The notes: generated from the letters alone by a model not told the origin. A stretch of 64,000 bases of DNA from Sipunculus nudus (GCA_026874595.1 CM049306.1:103057142-103121141), one strand, 5' to 3'. Positions 11,901 through 23,799 are shown, counted from the stretch's first letter. Numbers and translations: made by a program.

Positions 11901-14900
11901 TGTGTAACATGTATATGAACAATGCAAGTACTAAACACTTAGAACAAGAAACAATTAAACAAACATCACTGCTGCAATTCTGGCATGGGTGCACACAACA
12001 CAAAAACTAGAATATGGGTAGTCAACAAGCAACTACGTGTATCCACCAAAATCAGAGTAGGAAAGGTGAAGTGAGGCATGGATTGAGTGGCAAGGGGAAA
12101 TAGAGTGAGGTGTGTTGCATAATAGCCTGGATGTCTGCAGCCGAAATGTGAATGTAGGTTGCACCACCTACCACAAAATCCAGAAAGCTGTCCAAGATGA
12201 ATAAACATGCAAAATTTTAAGCAGATAAGTCAAACCACTACTGAGATATGAGTGATTTTAGCCCACGGCAGAAAAACAGATGGACGCCGTGCAAAAATGG
12301 TGGCAGGTGGCGCAACCAATTTTGTGTATGATTAAGAGCTAAGTGAGATCTATACACATCCTAATTTCAGGGGGATATGTCAAACCAGTCCTGAGATATA
12401 AGCCTGAATGTCTGCTGCGTATACATAAATGTAGGTGGTGCCACCTGCCACAAAATCCAGAAAGCTATCCAAGATGTATAAATCTGCAAAATTTTAGGCA
12501 GATTTGTCAAACCACTGCCGAGATATGAGTGATTTTAAGCCACGGCTAACAAACAGACGGATGCTGTGCAAAAATGATTGCAGGTGGCACCACCAGTTTA
12601 GAGTATGAAAAAGAGCTATGTGAGATCTATAAACACACAAAATTTTTGCCAAATCGGGTAAATGGTTCCTGAGATATGAGCTTGAATGTCTGCAGCATAT
12701 ATTTGAATGTAGATGATGCCATCAGTCATACAATCAAGAAAGCTGTCAAGGATGTAAAAACTTGCAAAATATCAGGTGGATAAGTCAAACCACTGCCGAG
12801 ATATTAGTGATTTTATCCCAAGACAGATGAACAGATGGACACTGTGCAAAAATGGTTGCAGGTGGCACCACCAGTTTTGCGTATGATAAAGAGCTATGGG
12901 AGATTTATACACATGCAAAATTTAGGCCCAACTGGTCAAACTGTTCCCGAGATATGAGCTTGGATGTCTGCAGCTTAAATGTGAATGTAGGTGGGGCCAC
13001 CTGTCATAAAATCAAGAAAGCTGTTCAGGATGTATACAAATGCAAAATTTCAGGTGGAAAGTCCAACCAATGCAGAGATAAGAGTATTTTTATCCCAAGG
13101 CAGATGAACAGATGGACGCTGTGCAAAAATGGTTGCAGGTGGTGCCACCATTTTTTAGTGTATGTTATAAAGCTTTCCAAGGGCTACATTTGTGCCAAAT
13201 CTTTAGCCTCACGGTCAAACAGTTCCCGAGATATGTGGGTTTATGTGTGGAAGCAGACACACGAACGGACGCTGGGCAGAGAGGAAAGGTCAGAGGTCAA
13301 CCAAAAATGAAGGCACAGCAGTTCACATTTGACCAATCATAATTCCGAATTTTAAAAAATTCTGCCCTGTGGTTATGGAGGACTTCTCCGGAAACCTATG
13401 TGGTGATGGCAGCAGCGTCGGCGTCCGACTGGAAACATAGTAAAACATAGTAAAACTGTTTTGGTAGATACAATGATTGTAGCTGGCACCACCAGTCTTA
13501 TATACAACGATGAGATATATACATATGCCCAATGTCAGACTGATATGTCAAACCCCTCTGTTGAAATAAGCAGGGACATACACTGAGCAAAAATTATTGT
13601 AGGTGGCGCCACCAGTCTTGTACACTATAAAGCTACTGGATATGTATAAACATACCCAATTTTAGGCTGATGTATCAAATTCCTCTGTAGAAATAAGCAG
13701 GTGCATACACTGCAAAAGTCAATGTAGGTGGCACCACCTGTCGTGTATATGAGAATACCATCAAAGACGCATAGACAGGTATCACTCCAATACATCAAAC
13801 TTCCCCAGAGTTTGATGCACTGGGCTGACAAGGCTTAGGTGAGTAAGGCAGTTGCCCCCGAGTGACCTGTGACAAATTGCTGCCTCAAGCTACTGCACTG
13901 AGTGAACTCTTGACCTGCACCTGGCTAGACTGAGTCAACTTTTGACCTGTACCTGGCTGCACTGAGTGAACTCTTGACCTGTTGCATAATCTGACACAGT
14001 TGGCAGTCTGCCAAAGCTATAAATAGATTCAGGCTGAACTTAAATATGGTGCCAAATATGATGCAGTGAGCTGTCTGCCAAAGCTATAAATAGAATACAG
14101 CTACTGCACTGAGTGAACTCTTGACCTATACCTGGCTTCACTTCTTCCAATCCTTGCACTGTGCCAAAACTATTTATAGAGCTGACATCATCTTTGCTAT
14201 TGGCCAACATTGAGGAACTGGCAATCTGCCAATGGTAAACCAAGTGCTGCCATCTGTACACAAAAGTGGTCCCAACTTGAAATAACTTTGAAATTATTTT
14301 CCCAATACAAAATGCTTTTCAGCTGACTTTTAAAAAAAAATCAGGAATATATGTAAAATTATTACGAATGCATACTGAATGCAAAATTAAAATACAGATA
14401 TATATCACTTATGGCAAATTCTTGAATTAAGTTGAGTAGGGATACCAATAATTTATAATCTAAGTACAGTTCTCTTTATATAGCCACAGAGAGCTGAATA
14501 TCCATGATTGTAACATTGCCTGGTATGAATAACTTAAATCATAAAACTAAATTTTTTTAAAAGCTTTTAAAAAAACTTTCTTGTCAATATTAACCAAATA
14601 TAACCTGAAATTTAAATGTCTAGTGGCATGATGCAATAGATGCTGATAAATTTGTGCCAGGATAGATGCAACAGCATCACACAGCTAACATATATGGTAA
14701 AATGACTCAATTAAATCTCCATAATTCAGCCAAAAATCATTCATGTGGAACCATTAATGACAATTATTATAAGAATTATTGTAGGGATTATTCTTGTAAA
14801 ATATTTAACAAACTGGCTTCAGTGGCATCAGTTGAAAAACGTTTCACAAGTTTATAACTCATATAGGAAGATACAGCATACTGGCTAAGTTCAGCTTCCT

Positions 14901-17900
14901 GTAACTCAGCCAAAAAGCACTGAACCAAAACCATTTGAACAAACTTGAATTATCAACATCTGAGGATAATTAATATGTGAGATTTAAGAATTTAGCCTAC
15001 CGGTAGTGGTTTTTGAGTAGAAGATCTTTGTAGCCACTGAGCTAAAATGGGCTGTTATGGCATATGACTAAATTCAGCTTCCCATAACTTACCCAAAAGT
15101 AACTGAAAAGAGACCATTTGAACAAACTTCAGAAAGCACTACCCTAGGATCATTTCTGTGCGATATTAAACATTTTGGCCATATGGTTTCAGAGAAGAAG
15201 TTTTTTGTAGCCCTCAGTGTGATACAGGCACTAATGACCCCGTACAAAAAAGGCTGATGCAGGTGGCGCCACCAATACCTCAATTTCAGATATGACCTAT
15301 GTGACCAACATTGGCATAAAATTTGGTGATGATAGCTCAAGCCGTTTCTGAGATTTAAATTTTAATATGCTTTTTTGCAAAGTTAACAAAGTTCAACCTC
15401 CTGTAACTCGGCCAAAAATCTCTGAACTGGAAGCATTCGAACAAACTTGGGAAAGATTGTTCCAGGGATCATTTCTATGAAATACTTGACAATTTGGCTG
15501 GACAGTTTCGGAGAAGAAGATTTTTAAAGCTTTTTTAGCTTTTTCCCTTTAAAATCTAAGAAAATGCAGTTAGAAAAATAATAAACAAAATCCGATATAG
15601 TTTTTTGGATGACTGATTATTTGCAATAAATTTGGTGATGCTAGCTCCTGCCGTTTTTTAGATAGCTATGGTTAACGTACAGACGACACACGACCCACGA
15701 CATACGACACACGACGTACGACGCCGCACCATCGCATAAGCTAACAGGTTGGCTAAAAACTCCTAAGGAAAGAGGCTGACTTTCCTAAATTGTCTGATCA
15801 GGAACTAGCTCAGTTTTTCAATTCATGCATTCTGAGCTTGCGTTGTGTAAATTATAAAGGATTGTAATTAGCTTATACTGGAAAACTGAATAATTACCAT
15901 GTATATATGGAGAGAGAGAGAGTATAATATCGCTAATTATGTCTGTTTTGATGAGTTGATGAGCAGAAGATATGACCAAGTCGCTGCGGTTAGCATGGCA
16001 GATATAAATCCTCTTAGCAACTGATAGCCATCAACCATGGTACCTGGCACTGACTATGCTTAAGCTCCGCCCACACACGTATACATGCTTCTCTCAGCTG
16101 TCACATGTAAAAATTGGGCATTAAAATAATTTTAAACTTGCAAAATGAAAAACAAAATTACTATGATTAAGGTGCATTTGGTTTATCACAGTATCCTTAA
16201 TAACAACAACAAGTTGTCATTCACAATAAACCCTTGTCAAGGTCCACAGTTTAGCAGGAACACATATATATGGTTTTTCATCCTCTTCTCAGAATGGGAT
16301 ATAAGTGAAACACATGAATTTAAACTGATATTTTTCAGTAACAACAAATCACATTCATTTCTAATTTCAAATCCCCAGAGTCCTATATGTTTTCTAAAAT
16401 GTGTTTTCTTTCTTTTTCAAAAATTGTTACTTTCAAATAAATGTTTTTTTTTCATGTGAAAAAAATCATTCTTACATGAGCTATACTTCATTATTGCATT
16501 TTAAACATGAAAGGTAGATGCATGGTGGGTCAGTATACAAAATATTACCTTCGGAATTTTATATGTATTTTAACATTGGCCTACTTAAAATTTGCTAAAT
16601 GCTAGGATGATAAAAAATTTTGTACATAAAAAATAAAGTTTTCATTTAAGTTTAAAACTGAATGTGAATGATGAGATGGAAAATATATTTCATCAGATAA
16701 ATAATTTTATGAGGTTTAAATTAAATGTTCTTTATCCGGTTTTGCATACATATAGAACCACTTATTTTCACTTAATGGGACAAAAGTACACAATGAATGC
16801 AGACAACAGTGCTACCTTAAGTTATTATTGCTTCTTATGCTGAAGTAACCAGGGTACTCTCTTTAGGCATATTATGGCACTGGTACAGCCTTCAAGGACT
16901 GCACTATAACCTAGCTATGACATCATAACCTATTTCTTCAAGGACACTGTACCATGTCTGCTCTGAGTCATATATATTTACTGTCCCTTAAAGAAAACCT
17001 CTTAATTAACACAAACTGATGTCAATACCATTTCATTTAGACCAGTATGTGCCAACAGGCAGAAGTTTTTTCATAACCACTGTATCAGTGTGACATGTAC
17101 AATAAAGGAAACAGAACTAATCTGTCAGATTGGTTATAGTTTTTCTGCACAGATGGGTGTTGACATTTTAAGTCTTGGTATGGATCAGTTGCATACCTGT
17201 GACTCTTGCTGTAATGGTAAGCAACAGCCAGGGCAGTGTGGGGGCACAGCAAGTATTTACTGTCCTCCCAGCATCTTCTCATGGTCTTAATTATCAGGTC
17301 GTTATCACCTTGAAAGGTACTCAGAACAGTCTGCATCTACAGGACAGGTATTTCAAGCATTAATTTAAAATGCAGGAACAATCTTAAAAGTAAATAATGC
17401 TTAAAATCAAATACAGGAAAAGTCTCTTATTAACTGTTTTTATTTATTTACCAATTTCAAATAGAGTTAAATTATGTGATCTCATATACATGTGAATTCA
17501 TTAAATTAAATACAGGTAAACATTTTATTTATAATACAGATAATTAATGTAACATTTGACAAGTGGCCCATGGGTCATGATGCTCAGCTTGCAGCCAGAC
17601 CTCTGGTGGTGTACTGAGACCTGATACTAACTTATATTTGAACCAAAGCACAGTCTGTGTACACTACATGGATGTAATTACACACATTTCATCATGGTTG
17701 CCATTACATGAAATATAAAATAAATATACTGAGAGAATGATGAGTTACCTTGTTTTTTACATCAGCTGGCACCTCCATCTGGTTGTCTGCTTCAAACTCT
17801 TTCATCAGCTTACGAATCAGGTCACTATCGAGTCCACTAAATATATAAAGCATTCTCTCAATGTTGTAGGGAATCTGAAATCACAAGAAACATGGACAGT

Positions 17901-20900
17901 ATGAGATTCAAATACATGTTCTCTGCTCAGACTGAAAAATTATCTACTCTTGAGATATATTGCTGAAATATTGTTTGCTGAAATTATACTTGTGCCATTA
18001 TGATAAAATGGAAAATGTAGATACAACTTAATATGTCAAACTAATATGTCAGTTGGTCGTTATGACAGATGACAGATGGCATCACCTGGAGACCCCTCCC
18101 CCTTAAAAGTACAGACAATTATCTTTATTGTTTTCACTACAGCATCTGAAACCAGGAGACCGTCCCTTAAACTGTTTTAACAATTGGAATGTTGTAATCT
18201 TAAATGTCAAGACTTGATACATTGAACCTCCATGTTGAATAACCAGGATACATCAACAAATCAAACAGTACTGCTGTTTCAAATATGTAAATCAAATCAG
18301 TTCAGTAAACACAGTGTTGTCTACAGTTGACCTAATTGAGGTGAATGCGAAAGTGTTAACATGATGATCAATGAGAGGATCACACAAATGACTAAAAGTG
18401 GCAGATATCCTGCAATATTAAAGATTAAATATCAATGCAGATCTAGCTCTCAATAAGCAGTAGTCAGAGCAAGAAGAGCATAAACTATTCACCTTGCTTG
18501 CCATGTTTAACAATTTCATGCATCTTGTGTTTAATGCAATGTGAACAGATTTCTAAAGGTTCCTTTCATTCTTGACAATATGTTACACATTGTTAATCTC
18601 ATGAGAAAAGTGCAGAATTTTTTTACGCTCCCGAGGCAGCGGAAATCTTGCACTTCTAAAGAAGCAACTGATTTTCACGCTGCCAGCTTTGACCGTTTAT
18701 GATATATTTAGACACCAGATGGCGGTTTGTTGTCCACTGAAATAAACGTGCGTACGATGTGACAAGCAGCCAATCAGATGCCAATAAACAAACACTCGAC
18801 AGGCATCCTGGCTCCGCCCATTGCGGCGCTTCAAGCGCCGATTGATGAGTTTCCGGTCGAATTTAAATTGCTCCCTCTGCATTCTCGCATCATCGACGGA
18901 TTCGATTATGACATTATGACTGTGTTAGCGTAGCCATGTATCTGTTGTCTGCAGAATTGAAACCAGCCGGCGAGGTGTGCACGCAGCCTTTGTTGTTACA
19001 TTTCGTTTGAATTACAGCTCACCGGCCGAGCATCCTATGTGCCCAAGGCCCTAAGCAAACCACGTCAGGGGCAATTCTCTCTGAGCCTGTGGCCTGTTCA
19101 GAAGGTTACGCTGGGGGATGAGCTGTCACTCAAAAAGAAATGAATATGATTTGCTCCATGTATTCCTCGCTTGGCTTTGTCTTCCAGCAAAAGGTCTCAT
19201 CTGATTGGACAAAAATACAGTGCTCCCCTCTGGTGTTGCAATTCAGGATACGAGGTCATAACAAAAAGCGCCTTACGATATAGGAAGTAGCCCTATAGGT
19301 AAAGCGCTGTGTAAAGAGCGTAAATTTTTTAAGTTGAATTTTTAACAACTTTAATTCACATATTTACTAAGTGTACCATCTATATCTGTTACATTATCTG
19401 ATAAAAATGTTACATGATTTAATAAGTATCTGAACAACTCTCATACATTCATATATACAGGCCAAATACAGTACAGGAAAAAACAAAAGATTCTACAGAT
19501 TATACCTCTCTCTCTGAGACAGCAACAATAATTCATCCTTGTAATCTGGATTGTTTGTATCTACTTTTACGTACCTGAATATCCATAGCACTAGCAAAGG
19601 TGGCCTGGACTTCTGGGGCCATAGAAAAGTCACCCTGGGATATTGTCCGAGCAACAATATCATTTGTGTTCACTGCAGTGACCAGTCCGACAGGCAGCCC
19701 CATCTGGTGGGCAATTATGCCACCTTAACATAAAAAGAGAGCACAATACCAAAGATGGGTTACACTATAATCCTCATTGTGTCTATAATATTGTTTGGTT
19801 ATAACTTATTAAATGGTTTTTATCTCAAGAAAATCACATTTACTAGTCTGTGTGCATACTGATAATCACATTATTGTACCAAGGATGACACTGGAATATT
19901 TTCTTTGTGATATGATGACTCCTTACATATTTGAGCTTTATTTTATGTACAAAATAACCCTTTAATCCTCTAGGGGCAACTCAGAAACACATGAATCTGA
20001 TATAAAGTATGGCTTTATTTGTCGGAATGTTCTTTGATCAAATATAGGGCACACTTAATTTCATATCTAAAGATGCCCATTATTTTAAAGCAGACCCTCT
20101 TTGCAGTATTAATGAAATTGTTTTTATTGATAAAATGTAATTTTTAGTAAGCCTCTATCAACCACAAAATTCACAAATATAAAGGTCACCGGTATATAAG
20201 AAGTTAAAAGCTATCATTCATGTTGTAATGAATTTTGTGAATTTCATGTTGAGATCATACCTGTAACATTTCCACATGCTCCTGTAGGAACCACTATCTC
20301 CACCTCACCATTACAACTAGGACACATCTATAAATAGACATACAGATATACATCATGCAATCATTCAGAGTATGTAATAACATAAATAGGAGGGGGGGGG
20401 GGGGTTACCATGCAAGTACCATTTAATCATATTATTTAAACAGTGCAATGTCATTTTTAATTTTTTGTTTGTTAATTTAACTTTATTTTCTTTTTTTAGG
20501 ATTTTATTTAGTATATTGTACTTTTTATATACTTATTCCTTTTTCATGACCTATACCCTCATATCCTTTATCAAAACATAATCTGTCATATAAATTTTCC
20601 TAACAATAAGGAGTCTCCCATATTGCTGAATGTTTGTCTTAATGATGTGTATCAATGATATACTCCCGGTACTTACTTGGAAGTAACAGTAGAAATAGTG
20701 TATAATTTGTGTCAGCACCCGTCCCCAGTTGATAGAGTTGATACTGCATAAATTATGCTGAGAAGCAAACTCAGCATCTGTGAAACACCTTTTTATTGGG
20801 AGGTCCAAGTCATCTGATGTACCTTCCACTGAAAGTATAACAAGAACCAGGATGTACAGTTACTGGGAATACATGGGTGATATCCTGTCTTAACTATTAC

Positions 20901-23222
20901 TTGCACTTGGTTCAAATCTGATATTGTAATATTCCTCATCAAAGACAAATAATTATCTTTTCAGATATTTTTAATCAGAATTAATCCCTTTTCATCATAA
21001 CATTAACATTTGATAAATTATGGAGAAATCCCTACTGAAAATTGAGACCTTTTTCTGTTAAAATTGAATGACAGTATTTTAAATATGATAATATAATATA
21101 TATATGAACAAACAAGTATTCCTCTTGAGATATCTGAATGTAGTCTGACATTAGTTTACTGTAAATCATCCTGTTGTTAAATTAGGTTAGGAATATTGCA
21201 TTTAAGTGTAAAAATATAAGAATAAAAAAAATAAAATATAAGAGAATTTAACTCTGCCAAGACACACCTGTATTCTACTTCATGAAAGATTCTGTGATAT
21301 ATACATTCTGGATTTACAGTGAAAATCAAATGACTTGTTGGAACTGAGTATACATTGGTTTGTAGACATTACTGGTACCTCTATAGACATGCACATTGTC
21401 CTCTATGACTGTTGTCATCTGTAACTCCTGGACCTGAGAACACCTGCCTTTTGGTAGGAGTACAACAATATCCACCCATTTCAGGCCCCGGATACTCTCA
21501 ATGGCAGCACTTCCTGTATCTCCTGATGTACCTGTAAAATTCATCATCATCAACATCATCATCATCACTGGCAACATCACCGTGTTAACCATGATGTACC
21601 TGTAATCATCACCATCATTTCCATCCTAATTATATTACTGTCTGTGGCTGGACTTAATTTTCTTCTTAATATACAAGATATTGCTTTCATCAGAGGGAAT
21701 CTCTGAAATTGTCAACATCATAATCTCTGGTTACATCACTGTTATTATCAGGGAATTTTGATATTACTGCGTGAAAAGAGTAGTCATGTTAGCAAAATGT
21801 TACAGTGCTTGACAGTAAGTGTACCTGGGTGTGAGGACTGATATGCTAAGCTTGATGTTTACATTATTTTTTCATGAAAGAACTGAAACCTCTTTTTATA
21901 GAAGGCTATTTTTTATATTTGAGGTTAAAACATGCTTAAGTGATGAAATAATTTATAAGACACTGCCTTACTTAAGGTATATCATTTAATATATATTTTT
22001 TTTGCTTACCTACTAATATGGTCATGTGCTTTTTCCTCTTATTCAGGAAATATTCAAAGAACTGTCCCATGCAAGAGAGAGCCAAATCTTTGAAGGCATA
22101 TGTAGGGCCATGGAACAATTCTGCCACGTTAAGCTCACCCTCCAGGTGTGTTATCTTCACCACGTCAGGTACACTTATCCTGGAAAAAGCCTTTGACATC
22201 AGACCTGTGAGGGAATAAAATGTCTGTAGAAAATGCACCTAACTGTTAACAGACCAATAATATATATGGTAATAATATATATGATGATATATATTGTTGG
22301 CAGAAATAATTTAAATCACTTTGTTGAAACCTTAAAGAAATCCCTTTAAATCTGATTATTAAAAAATGTTCATTGTGTTAACACTGTGCACTTTTGTCAG
22401 CTTAATATGATCAAGTTCATAACAGCAAAAATAATTTCTTCTTCAAAGAAATTTTGAAGACTGAATTATTCAACTAAAATCATAATTCAATCCATATAGT
22501 ATAAAGTTTTATCTTCTAACTCTGTAGTACAAAGACAACTGTAATCATACCTCATTATATTCTCTAAAATTTGAAGTAGAAAATTGAAATTTAAACAACT
22601 GGGTATTTGATAGGCCACCAATAGTCTGACTACACAACTACTGATTCCTCAGTTGGCTGCTACATGTCATCTCAGGTTCATTAATCACGAAGACATGGTA
22701 GCCTCGCTATGTCTCATTGTTCATTCAGAATATCTGACTGTTCATTAACCCTGAATAAATGTATGTGCCAATTCACTCCAGAATCTGAGGATTCAGAAAA
22801 ACCATCAAAAAAAGAATTTAACAATTTCTTATTCACTGACTACTAATGGAATGATGCAGGGTCAAATACCACACATGTCCAAGAAGAAACACTTGTGCAT
22901 AAGCATCCATAAACATTATATATGTCTTCTATCACAGAGAGCCATACTTGTTTGATACTTTTATTGCTTTATCATATGTGGCACATTTTCCTCACTTACC
23001 ATGTAGTGTGTTTTTTGGAATTTCACTTTCACTTATGAACAAGGAGAGAATTTCTGTAGCCAGGTCTACATAGCTCAGTTTAGACCATTGGTGCAGAGTT
23101 TCCATGGAGACAGTAGGGATGCTCTCTGGGAAGTAGAGACCTCCATCAGCAGCATACCCAGAGAAAATGGCATGTTCAAATGTAGAGCCCCTGGCTCCCC
23201 CTCTGGTACTCTGGTACTTCAT
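8719..23222 (-). CDS. thnsl2: Threonine synthase-like 2 (nine coding exons)
   Basis: PLP-dependent fold-type II enzyme of the threonine synthase-like family. Vertebrate THNSL2 acts as a phospho-lyase on O-phosphothreonine (and weakly on O-phosphohomoserine); the same role here is inferred. Coding segments are 23222-23000, 22204-22010, 21531-21379, 20828-20677, 20327-20261, 19723-19575, 17874-17749, 17336-17197 and 8941-8719. All intron phases match and the sum is 1428 nt (475 residues plus stop), close to the roughly 480 residues usual for the family. Visible motifs are the N-terminal [15 protein letters not shown] and DGGLYFPE blocks (about residues 5-33), the PLP lysine in YAFKDLAL (Lys113), the TSGDTGSAA loop (about 141-149), [16 protein letters not shown] and [12 protein letters not shown] (about 386-397). 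No stops or frameshifts are seen, so the gene looks intact. 5' UTR exons were not identified. The last intron is over 8 kb and full of repeats. Confidence 0.93.
8942..9299. other. thnsl2 last intron, 3' part, nothing recognised
   Basis: AT-rich intronic sequence between the last exon and the foldback element; no repeat or signal recognised. Confidence 0.5.
9300..10931. mobile_element. Foldback element FB1 with subrepeated inverted arms
   Basis: The arms at about 9300-9435 and 10776-10931 are inverted copies. Both begin CTGGAGATCT at the outer edge, then ACCTTTTACATCTCGGCC, then ACAAAGTCGGACC. Inside each arm a ~20-22-bp phrase (ATCTCGGACCAC plus a variable part) is repeated three or four times. 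The interior holds GAATGAAA-rich simple sequence with a 225-bp duplication. No transposase frame was recognised. Located in the last intron of thnsl2. Confidence 0.75.
9720..10189. repeat. 225-bp tandem duplication in GAATGAAA-rich DNA
   Basis: A near-identical 225-bp block occurs twice; ATGATAGACACAATG, for example, is at 9743 and 9968. Internally it is built of degenerate GAAT/GAAA tetranucleotides. Confidence 0.88.
10932..11814. other. Intronic sequence, nothing recognised
   Basis: Part of the last thnsl2 intron between two mobile elements. No coding, RNA or repeat signal was recognised. Confidence 0.45.
11815..15755 (-). mobile_element. L-family element, fullest copy, with nested A element
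   Basis: Begins with AGGCCTACAGGCCTAATGCG and GAACCTGTGC near 11819 and ends with CGCATAAGCTAACAGGTT near 15745, preceded by a run of ACGACAC/ACGTACG sequence. It contains the 127-bp unit module (about 13474-13815), the ctgcactgagtgaactc module (13815-14280) and the long-unit core (14280-15700). On the minus strand the AGGCCT hairpin is followed by TG and a host T. It is interrupted by an A element at 12007-13473; the L copy near 28740 shows the uninterrupted sequence. Confidence 0.75.
12007..13473 (-). mobile_element. A-family Helitron-like element nested in L
   Basis: On the minus strand it starts TTGTATC after a host A. It ends with a hairpin (GTAGTTG/CGACTAC-like), seven bases, CTAG and a host T. 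The core is alternating ~130/150-bp units, each with a GGTGGCGCCACC-like palindrome, AAATTTCAGG, GTCAAAC and GAGATATGAG. The equivalent unoccupied L sequence at about 28735 reads GAAAAATGATTG, so insertion was between A and T without visible target duplication. It has no protein-coding capacity beyond repeat shadows. Confidence 0.78.
15756..17196. other. thnsl2 last intron, 5' part, nothing recognised
   Basis: AT-rich intronic sequence with a short GA run at about 15910-15922. A 104-codon frame at 16145-16459 is low-complexity and not convincing. Confidence 0.45.
17197..17336 (-). CDS. thnsl2: thnsl2 coding exon 8
   Basis: Donor GTATGC is clear. The acceptor could be TGTAG (used here) or the AG six bases downstream; both keep the frame. 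It encodes [23 protein letters not shown]. The final two bases join exon 9 to make serine. Confidence 0.88.
17559..17620. repeat. R1-long terminal fragment
   Basis: ACAAGTGGCCCATGGGTCAT followed by GATGCTCAGC matches the GGGACCCATGGGTCAC...GCTCAGCTGA end of the R1-long elements at 34981, 38853 and 49057. It is a solo fragment in intron 7 of thnsl2. Confidence 0.55.
17749..17874 (-). CDS. thnsl2: thnsl2 coding exon 7
   Basis: Acceptor TGATTTCAG, donor GTAACT. Exactly 42 codons, phase 0 at both ends. It encodes [14 protein letters not shown], matching the family's (V/I)xxNxER block. Confidence 0.9.
17875..18616. other. thnsl2 intron 6 flank, nothing recognised
   Basis: Ordinary AT-rich intronic sequence between exon 7 and the TIR element. 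The part from 19332 to 19574 is likewise unremarkable. Confidence 0.45.
18617..19331. mobile_element. Small TIR element (~715 bp), intact-looking copy
   Basis: The ends are TTTTTTTACGCTC (near 18618) and GAGCGTAAATTTTTT (19317-19331), inverted to each other. Near the right end a stem (AGCGCTTTAC versus GTAAGGCGCT-like) could fold. The interior is more GC-rich than the surrounding intron and matches 5463-6647 in reverse orientation, without the duplication seen there. No transposase frame was recognised. It lies in intron 6 of thnsl2. Confidence 0.72.
19575..19723 (-). CDS. thnsl2: thnsl2 coding exon 6
   Basis: Acceptor TATGTTAAG after a T-rich tract, donor GTACGT. It encodes [19 protein letters not shown], a conserved core strand/loop of the family, and ends in phase 0 after MDIQ. 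Confidence 0.92.
20261..20327 (-). CDS. thnsl2: thnsl2 coding exon 5 (67 nt)
   Basis: A very short exon: acceptor TTTATAG, donor GTATGA. It encodes the PTGACGN motif typical of threonine synthase-like proteins and joins exon 6 in phase 1 to give [15 protein letters not shown]. Confidence 0.88.
20677..20828 (-). CDS. thnsl2: thnsl2 coding exon 4
   Basis: Acceptor ACTTTCAG, donor GTAAGT. The split valine codon joins exon 3 to give the family segment [12 protein letters not shown]. It encodes the conserved [19 protein letters not shown] stretch and ends in phase 0. Confidence 0.92.
21379..21531 (-). CDS. thnsl2: thnsl2 coding exon 3
   Basis: Acceptor TTTTACAG, donor GTACCA. It encodes the [15 protein letters not shown] loop, which in this family helps bind the cofactor phosphate, then the [15 protein letters not shown] segment. 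The upstream intron contains a short (ATC)n-like run just before the acceptor. Confidence 0.92.
22010..22204 (-). CDS. thnsl2: thnsl2 coding exon 2 (PLP lysine)
   Basis: Acceptor CTCACAG, donor GTAAGC; enters and leaves in phase 1. It encodes the LMSKAFSRI segment and the [13 protein letters not shown] motif, whose lysine (Lys113) is the expected Schiff-base residue for PLP. Confidence 0.92.
23000..23222 (-). CDS. thnsl2: thnsl2 coding exon 1
   Basis: Starts at an ATG in the context GCGATTATGAAG and ends with the donor GTAAGT after CATG (phase 1). It encodes residues 1-74, including the conserved STRGG and DGGLYFPE motifs of threonine synthase-like proteins. A partial copy of its 5' half lies immediately upstream (see 23144-23371). 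The ATG was chosen because it sits two codons before the conserved block and the frame upstream is not conserved. Confidence 0.9.
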
Positions 23223-23371
23223 AATCGCTGACTGACTCTAAAACATGCAAAATTATACATCAGCAGCATACCCAGAGAAAATGGCATGTTCAAATGTAGA
23301 GCCCCTGGCTCCTCCTCTGGTACTCTGGTACTTCTTAATTGCTGACTGACTCTAAAACATGCAAAACTATA
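23144..23371 (-). repeat. 114-bp tandem duplication of the thnsl2 exon 1 start region
   Basis: The segment 23144-23257 (coding exon 1 plus bases upstream of the ATG) is repeated at 23258-23371 with only a few differences. In the upstream copy the position of the ATG reads AAG, so it has no start codon there, while the following codons ([12 protein letters not shown]...) are unchanged. Both copies contain GCATGTTTTAGAGTCAGTCA upstream of the coding part, a possible acceptor. See findings. Confidence 0.9.
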
Positions 23372-23799
23372 CATCTGCAACATTTTTAGTCATACTTATC
23401 AGCAATGTCAAACATCTCTTGAAGTCTCATGTGTATGAAGTATTTTATCAAGTGTTCTATATTAAGGCTCCCTGTAAAGGAGCAGAATAGTGTTACCATC
23501 CTGTCATAGATGTATTCCTGGTACAGTCAAGGGTCAGCCAGCCACCCTGGTAAAAACATACTGTCATGTCAAGGTAAAGAACATATTTAAAATCATGACT
23601 CATGTATCATCCCCAGTCGTCCAATAATACCACTGGACAACCACAAGTTAGATTAAACCTTAAAGTAACAATTAGGTATCCCATGGAACTTGAGGCTCAG
23701 CTGACTTGTATGCATTTTTGGTATGCAAGAAGAATTACCAAGGACATACAAGAATATTGGGGAAAATGTTTCTATGTCAAGCAGTTAAGATTTGTCCCT
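23372..23799. other. Upstream of thnsl2, nothing recognised
   Basis: No promoter motif, exon or repeat could be supported here. Confidence 0.45.

Larger units (their letters stand above)
19724..22999. other. thnsl2 introns 1-5, no further features
   Basis: These introns (about 537, 349, 550, 478 and 795 bp, listed from left to right) carry no recognised repeats apart from a 14-base G run at about 20391-20404 and a short ATC-rich stretch near 21543-21570. Frames seen on the plus strand here are antisense shadows of the exons. Confidence 0.5.

Noticed and set aside
12852-13310. 152-codon open frame on plus
   Set aside because: It runs through the tandem units of an A element, and similar frames appear in other A copies only because the repeats are similar. 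It contains the GGTGGCNCCACC palindrome and no protein family motif.
16145-16459. 104-codon plus-strand frame in the thnsl2 last intron
   Set aside because: AT-driven composition (Phe, Asn, Lys, Ser), no motif, opposite strand to the gene.
22018-22218. 66-codon plus-strand frame
   Set aside because: Antisense of thnsl2 coding exon 2.
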